64,000 nt of DNA from Atrichornis clamosus (Eukaryota; Chordata; Aves; Passeriformes; Menuridae): assembly GCA_013400975.1 (NCBI GenBank), contig WBMZ01012190.1, forward strand, positions 62,001 to 126,000, given 5' to 3'. This document shows, piece by piece, positions 14,301 through 21,203 of this stretch. The position numbers and the translations under genes were made by a program. Numbering within the stretch: the first letter of the stretch is position 1; the number at the start of each line of letters is the position of its first letter. Below the pieces are notes generated by a model. The model did no database searches. It was not told the DNA's origin and was given only the letters and a program-made list of their open reading frames with translations.

Positions 14301-15249
14301 TGGTGGAGCAGGCACAGCTCCCTGCAGAGCACTCAGGGGCAGTGCCAGTTACACAGGGACTGCCCGGAATGCTGTAGAGTAAAGGTTGCAGAGCAAAGAA
14401 CTGAAGCTGTACCCTTTGCTCTGTCACAACAGACGTGTTGGAAGCAGGACATTACCCCTGAAGGGCTTTTTGATCTAGAGCAGCTGTGAGGATGTTTTTT
14501 GTACCTTGGAGCATCTCAGAAGGGATAGTTGGGGAAAGGTTAGAGATCTAAGCTACTCCTCTGGTACCCAGAGTGGACACCAAGACTGCCACAGTGCTCT
14601 CAGCTGAATCTGAGCCATCACATCCTGATGGAGAGTGGCAGTGGAGGGGCTGGAATCCACTGAAAAAAAGCCATGCTGTAGTATCCTGGGCCATTGCCAT
14701 ACCTCCTTAAACCCCTCTGGAAACAGCAGAGAGCAGGCACAAGCAGGCTGGCCCTCCTGCTGTGTGCTACCCTCCTTCCCCAGCTGCAATCACGCAGAGG
14801 GGCTTCAGGGTCCAGCCCTGCCAGGGCAGGAACAGTTTTGGCCAGAGCCACGTGCGTGCTCCATCTCTCACTGCCTGACAACCAGCACCTTGGCCCTCCA
14901 AGGGGAACAGAGGCAACTTTACAAGGAAGCCAACTGTTATTTATGCATATTTTCAAATGTATTTTGTTCAGATGCACATCCTTGCCAGCCTTGTTTAGGG
15001 AAGTTTTAACAGTATCTGGCTTCTCTTTGGTCTTGTGTACAAGATGAGGAAGTTTTCATCTGTGCCTTTAAAAAAACCCCGCATCTCTGCCAAGATGTAT
15101 TAGGAGAGCTGTAAAAAAGGAGTCATCCTGTTCCAGGACGGCGAGGCTTATGTAACAGGGAAATCCTAACAAAAAGATACTCCCCCACCCTGCACACACT
15201 TTTCCAAGGCACATGCCACTCCAGGGTTTTCAGTTGCTTGATTTGTATT

Positions 15250-15536
15250 TTGATCACATCTGCCACTGGTTTATTCGGATGTATTTACAAATATGTTCTT
15301 CCACATATCCTCATTTGTACATGCCATAGAACATCTTTATAAAATGCAGCACGGCCCTCACCTCACCACAAAGATCTTTAAATAAAATATATTGTAAAGT
15401 GCCAGGTATTCTTTTAAAAAATACAGTTCTCATTAAAACAGATACTGGGCCACTGCATTAGCAGCTTTGTATACTGATACATTTTTAGCACAAGTCTATT
15501 TCTGTCAGGTGAGCGGGAGGCTCTCATACCACCCCT
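15250..15536 (-). other. ANKRD9: Predicted 3' UTR of ANKRD9
   Basis: This AT-rich stretch lies between the TAG stop (15537-15539) and the first AATAAA. It includes several A/T runs and ATTTA-like pieces, in sharp contrast to the GC-rich coding exon. The extent depends on which polyadenylation site is used. Confidence 0.5.
15270..15275 (-). terminator. ANKRD9: Polyadenylation signal AATAAA of ANKRD9
   Basis: The plus strand tttatt at 15270-15275 is AATAAA on the gene's strand, about 262 bp beyond the stop codon. It is the first canonical signal downstream. It predicts a short 3' UTR ending near 15250. Longer isoforms cannot be excluded. Confidence 0.5.
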
Positions 15537-16412
15537 CTAGCTCTCCAGTTTCAAGTCCAAAGGCTTTAGAAAATGAGGCAGAGGCAGATTGTCCAGAGCC
15601 TCTGGGAAATGCTCAGGTGAAATGGTCCTGATCAAGACACGCATGGCTCCAACAAACAGTGATGGGGGAGCTAAGCCCACCAGGCACAGGAACCTGTTCT
15701 CCCCCAGGAGGTCCTGCCACTGCTGCCGGTTGTCCAACAGTTGCTGTTTCATTGCAAACTGGGCGTCCTGAGGCACGAAGAAGAAGAGGCAGTCGAGGCA
15801 GAGGAGCTTGGCACGCATGTTGGCTGCCGGCACGTGGGAGATCTGCTGCAGCAGGGTGTCGAGGGGGGTATTCCCAGCGCTGTCCCGCAGGCAGGGCGAC
15901 GCGCCGTGGCCCAGCAGCAGGAGCAGGCACTCGGGTCGCACCAGTTCGCAGGCCATGTGCAAGGCTGTCTTGCCGCCCTCCACGCGGCTGCAGCCCTGGC
16001 GGTCCAGGTGGCCGGCTCTGTCACTCGGAGGGAAGTTTTGGACGGTCTTGAGGATTCGGAAGAGGACCCGGACCCGGTTGTAGCGAACGGCCATGGCCAG
16101 GTGCGGGGCTGACTGGCAGCAGCTGAAGCTTTGGCTGGGCACGGCCAGGGCGCTCTGGGGAAACTTAGTCAGCAGGTGCCGGGCGTAGGGCTGGTGGTCG
16201 TGCACCAGCGCGTAGAGCAGCGCCTCCGAGGGCGAGTACAAGCTCACTTTGCCCCCGTCCTCCCAGTGGAAGACCTCCATGGTCCGCATGTCCTCCAGGA
16301 ACCAGACGGGCAGCAGATCCCTCACCGCCTGGTAAAAGGCGAAGGAGGATTTCTTGCACTGCTTCTGGGACTGGGCGCCGCAGCCGCCGACCCAGCGGAC
16401 GCTCCAGGGCAT
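15537..16412 (-). CDS. ANKRD9: Ankyrin repeat domain-containing protein 9, complete single-exon CDS
   Basis: The 291-residue product is recognisable as ANKRD9 along its length. It begins MPW, followed by the family block around residues 17-45 ([20 protein letters not shown], then VWFLEDMR) and the block [15 protein letters not shown] (60-74). Residues about 101-127 form a degenerate ankyrin repeat. Residues 146-188 form a canonical one ([20 protein letters not shown], then HGAS and NTPLDTLL). The C-terminus (LAPPSLF at 247-253, [12 protein letters not shown] at 276-287) resembles a SOCS-box-like cullin-binding tail. Known for the family: ANKRD9 is a substrate receptor of a cullin-RING ubiquitin ligase and controls the level and assembly of IMPDH2, the guanine-nucleotide synthesis enzyme. 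I chose the ATG at 16412 because family homology starts there, the -3 base is G, and a splice acceptor lies 50 bp upstream. The frame is open further upstream to 16748, but that part is intron. The product is somewhat shorter than the human protein (about 317 residues as I recall it). No frameshift or internal stop is seen. Confidence 0.96.
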   Translation of the reverse strand: MPWSVRWVGGCGAQSQKQCKKSSFAFYQAVRDLLPVWFLEDMRTMEVFHWEDGGKVSLYSPSEALLYALVHDHQPYARHLLTKFPQSALAVPSQSFSCCQSAPHLAMAVRYNRVRVLFRILKTVQNFPPSDRAGHLDRQGCSRVEGGKTALHMACELVRPECLLLLLGHGASPCLRDSAGNTPLDTLLQQISHVPAANMRAKLLCLDCLFFFVPQDAQFAMKQQLLDNRQQWQDLLGENRFLCLVGLAPPSLFVGAMRVLIRTISPEHFPEALDNLPLPHFLKPLDLKLES

Positions 16413-16462
16413 GGCGTGCGGCCGGGCTTCTCCGGAGGCTTCCTCCCACCATCGGCCCAGAC
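16413..16462 (-). other. ANKRD9: 5' UTR part of ANKRD9 coding exon, with splice acceptor at its edge
   Basis: On the minus strand a pyrimidine-rich tract ending CCGCTCCCGCAG stops at 16463 and is followed by GTCTGGGCCGATGG, a good acceptor. The exon then runs 50 bases to the MPW start codon. This segment contains an upstream ATG (in GCCGATGG) out of frame with ANKRD9, at about 16452. It opens a 95-codon overlapping frame that could modestly reduce initiation at the main ATG. The acceptor is inferred from sequence only. Confidence 0.6.
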
Positions 16463-16885
16463 CTGCGGGAGCGGACGGGCGGTCAGTGCCGGGCGGCCGG
16501 GACTCCCCGGGCTGCTTCCGGGGCTGGCCGGGCTGGCCCGCCCGCCTCTCCGCCGGCGCGGGGGGCAGCGAGCCGCCGCGGCGCCCCGGTGCACGGGATC
16601 TCCATCCCTCCCTCCGGTACATGGGACGCCCATGTCTCCGGTACACGGAGATCCGGTACAAGGGAACGGCCTCCCCTCGGCGCACAGGACGCCCATATCC
16701 CTGGCGCACGGGAACCTGGTACGGGGAAACGGCCTCCCCGCGGTGCACGGGACGCCCTTATTCCCGTGCACGGGAACCCGGTACACGGGAACGGCCTCCC
16801 CGCGGCGCACAGAACGCCCACATCCCCGGTGCACGGGAACCCGACACACGGGAGCGGCCTCCCTCCCCCCGCTCCCGGCGCTCAC
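16463..16885 (-). other. ANKRD9: ANKRD9 5' intron (predicted, 423 bp)
   Basis: The minus strand reads GGGGAG followed by GTGAGCGCC at 16885, a near-consensus donor, and a polypyrimidine-CAG acceptor at 16463. The enclosed 423 bp is very GC-rich and mostly filled by a tandem repeat. All ankyrin-family homology lies outside it. Removing it joins a short non-coding first exon to the coding exon. The prediction rests on splice-site quality and on the family pattern of a single coding exon with non-coding 5' sequence. Confidence 0.6.
16604..16870. repeat. 63-bp GC-rich minisatellite, four copies plus a partial
   Basis: The unit beginning cggcctccccgcgg recurs at 16667, 16730, 16792 and 16855, with spacings of 63, 62 and 63 bp. 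A more diverged copy occupies about 16604-16666. Each unit carries subrepeats of the type gtgcacgggaac and ggtacacggga. The diverged copy also holds a perfect 7-bp inverted repeat (acatggg, 3-base loop, cccatgt at 16619-16635), flanked by ggatctcc at 16596 and its complement ggagatcc at 16647. Because 63 is a multiple of three, several frames on both strands stay open across the array, giving long spurious reading frames. The array lies inside the predicted ANKRD9 intron. Confidence 0.9.
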
Positions 16886-16942
16886 CTCCCCGCCGGTCCC
16901 GCGCTGCCGCCCGTGCCGTGCCCGCCGCAGTGGAGAGGCGGG
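16886..16942 (-). other. ANKRD9: Predicted non-coding exon 1 of ANKRD9
   Basis: The donor at 16885/16886 defines the 3' edge. The 5' edge is inferred as 25-30 bp downstream of a TATA-like box at 16967-16974, so the start site near 16940 is approximate. The segment is GC-rich and contains no ATG. A more distal or dispersed start, typical of CpG-island promoters, is equally possible. Confidence 0.4.
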
Positions 16943-16966
16943 AGCGCCGCGCGCCGCCGCGGGGCC

Positions 16967-16974
16967 CTTTTATC
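16967..16974 (-). promoter_or_regulatory. ANKRD9: TATA-like box of ANKRD9
   Basis: The minus strand reads GATAAAAG within otherwise GC-only sequence, just upstream of the predicted first exon. A TATA-like element inside a CpG island suggests a focused start site about 25-30 bp downstream. Confidence 0.5.
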
Positions 16975-17034
16975 CGCCCCCCCGGCCGGGCGGTGAAGGT
17001 CGGTCAGGACCGGGGAACTGTCCGGCCGCCGCCG

Positions 17035-17070
17035 ATTGGCCGCCGCCCCGGCGCCCCGGCCGCCCATTGG
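17035..17070 (-). promoter_or_regulatory. ANKRD9: Twin CCAAT boxes (NF-Y type) in ANKRD9 promoter
   Basis: The plus strand reads ATTGG at 17035-17039 and again at 17066-17070, so both are CCAAT on the gene's own strand. They are 31 bp apart (about three helical turns) and about 65-100 bp upstream of the TATA-like box. The contexts (GGCCAATCGG and AGCCAATGGG) match the NF-Y consensus well. Paired, phased CCAAT boxes are a common arrangement in NF-Y promoters. Confidence 0.65.
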
Positions 17071-17104
17071 CTGCTCCGGGAGGACGGGGCCCGGCACCGG
17101 CGCG

Positions 17105-17112
17105 TGCGTCAC
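17105..17112 (-). promoter_or_regulatory. ANKRD9: CRE-like half site in ANKRD9 promoter
   Basis: The minus strand reads GTGACGCA, a CREB/ATF-type half site with CpG, directly upstream of the twin CCAAT boxes. CRE plus CCAAT is a frequent combination, but a single motif match is weak evidence. Confidence 0.35.
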
Positions 17113-17123
17113 GGGAGGCAAAG

Positions 17124-17132
17124 TTCCAAGAA
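17124..17132. promoter_or_regulatory. STAT/GAS-like site TTCCAAGAA upstream of ANKRD9
   Basis: TTCCAAGAA matches the palindromic TTCNNNGAA consensus for STAT dimers exactly. It overlaps a second dyad (ccaag, three bases, cttgg at 17126-17138). It lies about 190 bp upstream of the predicted start site. The match is to consensus only. Confidence 0.35.
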
Positions 17133-17236
17133 ACTTGGCTGCGGGCTCGGAGTCCCGCGGGGGCGGGACGGGAATGCCGCGGGGCGGGGGCAGGGGCTGG
17201 GGGCAGGGGCCGGGGGCATGGAGGGCCCGGGGTGCG

Positions 17237-17390
17237 GGGATGTGAGGTCCCGAAGGCGATGAGATCGGGGCTCCCGGGAGCAGGAGGTCCCAGGGATATG
17301 GAGTTCCTGGGATATGGGGGTGTGGGGTCCCGGGGCTGTAGGAATCGGGGCTCTCGGGGGCTTGGGGTCCCAGGGATATGGGGTGTTTGA
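17237..17390. repeat. 80-bp tandem duplication, about 1.9 copies
   Basis: Blocks ggtcccg at 17246 and 17326, atcggggctc in both halves, and ggtcccagggatatgg at 17286 and 17366 are all displaced by exactly 80 bp. Within each copy, shorter gggatatgg elements recur. The duplication sits at the upstream edge of the ANKRD9 CpG island. It keeps long spurious frames open and I see no coding evidence. Confidence 0.8.
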
Positions 17391-17990
17391 CCCCAGTGTT
17401 TCCCCCGCGTGCAGCCATTGTCCTCTCAGTCAGGAAGATCAGACTCTGGCATCTGCAGGTGGGCAATGCCAGTCACTGATGGGTCCACGGGCCACAGCTC
17501 TGGTTTCTCTGACCTTGGAGTTCCCCAGCTCCCATGTATGAGAGCACAGCTGCTGGTCTTTGCTGCTGGAATGGGAAACGCTAGTGCAGACTGAGGGGGA
17601 TCACCAGACGTGGGCTGAAATGCTCTGCTTCCTGCAGCCCTCTCTGTGAAGCTGCTTAGGGTGGCAGGAAGGGAGGCCGCAACACACTCCCAACCCTTCC
17701 AATGACCCCAGTGAGCACGAAGCTGGTGAGGAACAGCCGTCCCCTTTGTCGTGCCTGTTCTGAACCACCATTCAGCCAGGGAAACAATGCCTAAACTGTG
17801 CTGGTTTGCTTTGTAACTTCACTGTCACGAGATGCTCACACCAAACCCTCGGGGTCTGTGTGAGGGGTGCAGGCAGGTGGGTGAGCCAGGCAGGATACTG
17901 CATGCCACTGTCACACTTAAAAACTCTTGCTGACCACATCTGAGGGAAGAGAATAAAAGAAGGATAACATGCACTGAGCTGCTTTGCTGG
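17391..17990. other. Non-coding, upstream of ANKRD9
   Basis: Short open frames only and no recognisable motif clusters. The sequence leaves the CpG island and becomes ordinary mixed-composition DNA. Confidence 0.4.
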
Positions 17991-17994
17991 AGAG

Positions 17995-18270
17995 AATTAC
18001 GTCCGGCATTTGTCAGCGCAATTCGTCATCCGAGGATCCCCGCAGATCCACCACAGCTCCTGGCGTCTTGGATGTCAGCCACGACATAGAAAATCCTCTT
18101 TCACCGCTCATTTCCGATTCCAGGTGAAAACTCATTAAAGGCAGCCGCTTCACCACTCCCTGCTATCACCAGGGCACTAACCTGTCAGTTGTATCCTATC
18201 ACTGCAGGCATGTGATAATTTGTACCAAAGTGCAGGATCGAAAGAAATGGTTGAAAAATAGCTAATTCTA
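17995..18270. promoter_or_regulatory. CpG-retaining, repeat-free block; candidate distal element
   Basis: Between 17995 and 18160 several CpGs survive (acgtccgg, cagcgcaattcgtcatccg, cacgac, caccgctc) in otherwise CpG-poor surroundings. An AT-rich stretch with TAAT-type words follows. There is no open frame of note. Retention of CpG outside a promoter can mark an unmethylated enhancer. This is inference from composition only. Confidence 0.25.
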
Positions 18271-19019
18271 CAGCCCTTCCTTTGTGTCTGCCCGTGCCTT
18301 GCTGCCTGTTGCTGCTGGCAGCACCACCCGCCACATCGCTGTGTGCTGCCTGCTCTGGGAGATGCCCTGATGAGAATCCCAAATCCTTTTCTCCCTGTTG
18401 TCAGGACATTGTCATTGATTTGTATGTTCAGTGTGGTGGTAAGTCAGGTTGCCCAGCCCTTTCTACTCGTTGTCCACACATGCTTGGGCAAGCCAAGTGG
18501 TGTTAGGGCCCAAAGGCGGGTCATTAGCATAGTTGCAAAGCCGAATTGGCTTTTGTGTAGGAAATTAATATCTTCGGTGTGGAACTGAGACTTTTTCACA
18601 GGCCAAGTTCTCCTATGGAGGTGGCAGGAATGGCTACAACCACAGTGTGGTTTGGGCCCCAGCACTGGCTTAAAAATAGGCCAGAGCATGCCTAGTCCTT
18701 GCAGCCTCACAGCTGGTGGGTAACCCTTTGCAAATTGTATTTGCCACATAGATTCGAAGTGGGAGCCTGCCTGTAGGAAAGGCAGCCTGTTTGTAGACTG
18801 CACTGGATTACATCTGCCCCTAAAATTGCTTATAGGGTGCCCAGCACTAGAGATGTAACAGGACAGCTCTGAAAGGTTTTAATTTTGTGATATGGGTTTT
18901 TTTTTGCACAGACCCACAAACATGACTTGTTTGTTTGCAGTCCAGCCTGGTTTTAATCACTTTGAATTAAGTAACTGATCTTACTACTGATCCGACTATG
19001 AGAGGGCTTATCACAGGTT
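18271..19019. other. Non-coding interval
   Basis: Overlapping short frames on both strands with no protein similarity that I recognise. No repeat is recognised. Confidence 0.35.
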
Positions 19020-19330
19020 CCTTGGCACATGACGAAGATTACTCCGTCGGTGCAACCACATCCGAGTAACGTGACGTGTCCTCTCAGAGCTATTCTTGTC
19101 TTCACCCTCCTCCAGGACCTTGATCCTTTGGTTTCTCCAGCCAGTGACCAACTAAAACCTTCTTAATACTACGGAAACCCCAAACACGTAATCGGACGAA
19201 GGGAAAAGCTCTGGCATTTCTTGTGGCAGACGTCATTTGCTTTCTGAGGCTTTCATTAAATTGAGGGCAGGATTATTTTGACTTAATGGACATGACTCTG
19301 GGTTTAATTAAAAGCAAAACAGGCAGTATC
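19020..19330. promoter_or_regulatory. CRE-like pair in CpG-retaining block about 2-2.4 kb upstream of ANKRD9
   Basis: tgacgtg occurs at 19072-19078 and gacgtca at 19229-19235, both carrying the CREB/ATF core. Several other CpGs are retained nearby (gacgaag, ccgtcgg, atcggacgaag). The block ends in TTAATTAAAAGC-type AT-rich sequence. The arrangement is compatible with an upstream enhancer of ANKRD9, but no conservation data are available here. Confidence 0.3.
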
Positions 19331-21025
19331 AGGGAGTACACTGAACATGTTTTTTTTAGCATGAGATGAAAGGTGGGCAAAGAGTACATCCCTCATCCTT
19401 GAACAGGGCTGAAGGATACGGGGTTTACTTCAGTCCTTGCAAGGATTTTGTGCATAGGTTTGACATTTACCAGTCTCCTCTCAAAGAAGGCAGGCTCAGG
19501 ACCAAAGGTCAGCAGAGTTCGGACAACAACTCCAGACCCGTGGTGGGCTGGAGCAGCACAGCTGCCACTCTGCTTTAAGCCTCTGTGGTCTTTGCCAACG
19601 AGTCAGACAGAAATGCCTAATGTCCTGTTTAGCTAAAATTGAACATCTTCAGAGAGAAGTAAGGAATGAGGAGAGTCAGGGTGTTTGCAGTAGGAGCACT
19701 GAGCTGGAATATACTCACTCTACGTGCCCATCTCACCGCGGCTACGTCAGTGATCTCCAATTTAATCTCTCTGTGCCACCAGCATCCCACCTGCACAAGG
19801 GGTGCAGCAATGCTGCTTTGACTGTCCTGATTTAGCTGGTGAGTTCTTTAGGTCAGTGTTAACATGCAAGCATACAGTTCTGGTCCTTGGGATCCTGGCT
19901 CTGCATGGGGAACCCTCTGCTCTGCTGTGTTAGACAGGGGACAGAGACGGATCATCCTGCAGGGAGACACCCCTGCAGAGCTGCCGGCAGTCACGAGACA
20001 GGATTTGTTCTCCTTTGGCGAGGACATGCCATGTGAGGAGGTGGATGGCAGCCCCAGGCACTCTGTTCAGCTCTGATGAATAATAGCTGTTGCTGACACC
20101 TCGTGGAAGACTTACACAAACATTTTCTTCAGAAACATTTCAGTTTCGTTTTTTCTTCTGCTGCTGGTTCCCCACCTGAGGAGCTTGCCCTTGACTTCCG
20201 TCATCGCAGGGCCCTTGGCTGCCTGCAGCACCAGGGATGGGAAGGCAGCAAGGGAGGCTGCCTGGGGCTGTTCTTTCCATCGTGGGCACATCTCTCTGCT
20301 TGGTGGGCACATCTTCTTTCTGCTTGGTGGTCAGTGAGGGCTGTTCACTGTGGATGTCTCTTGCACATCAGATGCAGAGAGGAGAGCAGCCCCCCTCCTA
20401 TACCCACCTGTACATCATGTACATGCCTTTTTTGTGTCTCTTTGCCCACCTTCATTTTTCAGGGCAGCATATTGGCAAGCAGCTGTTACAAAGCATTCTG
20501 TCCTTTCATTTCAGAACATCAAATCACTTTGGAAAAGATACAGAAGTTTTCCTGGGAAGTGCAAAAATATTTTCATTTAAGAATCAAGACCTCTGATGAG
20601 AGAGTCAGAGGTGATCTGGGTTGGGGCATGGCTCCTGGCTCCCTTGCTGGAACCATCAGACATCATCACTCTGTCCAGGGGAGGAGTCACGGCGTTGAAC
20701 CTCGTCCTGTTCTCATCACTCACCACTGCACTGCCTCACTCAACACTCAGCTCTTCTTCCTTCTCAGTCTCCATTTGTATTACAGTCAGTCTCTGCTTGC
20801 TTGACTTTGTGTGAATCACCAATTCACGCTGAGCCTGAGCTGCCCATAACCTTGGCTGCTTTGCTTTCTCTGCTGCATTATATGGTCAGCTCCATCCTGA
20901 CCCATGGCATGAAAGAAAAAACTCCTTTGGAAACAACAAAGTGAGCAAGTCTTCTCTTGTTACTCGTTTCCTGGCTGCAGCTGAGCAAATTCCAAAAATC
21001 TGCATTCCAGGTGATACTTGGTGAC
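19331..21025. other. Non-coding interval with a chance 233-codon frame
   Basis: The longest frame (20103-20804, plus) has no recognisable domain, overlaps 119- and 76-codon frames in other phases and lacks clear codon structure. A short imperfect direct repeat (gtgggcacatct, then ctgcttggtgg) lies at about 20282-20330. No gene is supported. Confidence 0.4.
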
Positions 21026-21203
21026 TGAGCACTGGAGCAGGTTGGCCAGAGAGGTTGAGGAGTCTCCTTCCCTGGAGATATAAAAAAGCTGCCTGGACAC
21101 AATCCTGAGTAATGTGCTCCAGGGGACTCTGCTTGAGCAAGGAGGTTGGACTAGACTACCTCCAGTGGTCCTTTCCAACCTTACCCATTTGTGATTCTTG
21201 GGA
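21026..21203 (+). mobile_element. CR1 LINE fragment, 3' end, plus strand
   Basis: The sequence runs gagcactggagcaggttggc, gagaggttgaggagtctcc, ctgcctggacacaatcctga, gaggttggactagactacct, ggtcctttccaacctta and ends gtgattcttggg. This is the standard order of the avian CR1 3' region in plus orientation. It is 5'-truncated, the usual state for CR1. Minus-strand frames of 72-84 codons over it are artefacts. Confidence 0.9.

Larger units (their letters stand above)
6461..15249. other. Non-coding flank between CR1 and the ANKRD9 3' end
   Basis: The reading frames here (up to 150 codons, e.g. 12777-13229 minus and 12583-13023 plus) overlap one another and show no domain I recognise. GC content rises toward 15 kb. 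The patch at 13.02-13.37 kb retains several CpGs, but I see no splice-flanked conserved exon. Apart from the small repeats listed separately, nothing else is supported. Confidence 0.5.
15750..17250. promoter_or_regulatory. CpG island over the 5' half of ANKRD9
   Basis: From about 15.75 to 17.25 kb the sequence is strongly GC-rich with CpG at high density, in contrast to the CpG-poor flanks. It covers most of the coding exon, the intron, exon 1 and the promoter. GC boxes such as ggggcggggg near 17175-17190 lie at its distal edge. This marks the promoter and explains the many long overlapping open frames on both strands here, none of which I accept as genes. Confidence 0.85.

Noticed and set aside
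1..15249. Search for TECPR2 terminal exons expected by synteny
   Set aside because: No frame on the plus strand shows beta-propeller or TECPR-type sequence that I could recognise, so I did not annotate any part of TECPR2.
16131..17390. 419-codon plus-strand open frame antisense to ANKRD9
   Set aside because: It runs over the GC-rich, stop-poor CpG island and the 63-bp and 80-bp repeats. Its translation is Pro/Arg/Gly-rich low complexity, and its first part is antisense to the genuine ankyrin coding sequence.
16322..17466. Other long frames (187, 194 and 302 codons) around the ANKRD9 promoter
   Set aside because: These are shadows of high GC and of tandem arrays with lengths near multiples of three. 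None has a recognisable domain.
20103..20804. 233-codon plus-strand frame
   Set aside because: No recognisable domain, overlapping frames in other phases, and a length compatible with chance in 64 kb. I kept it as non-coding.
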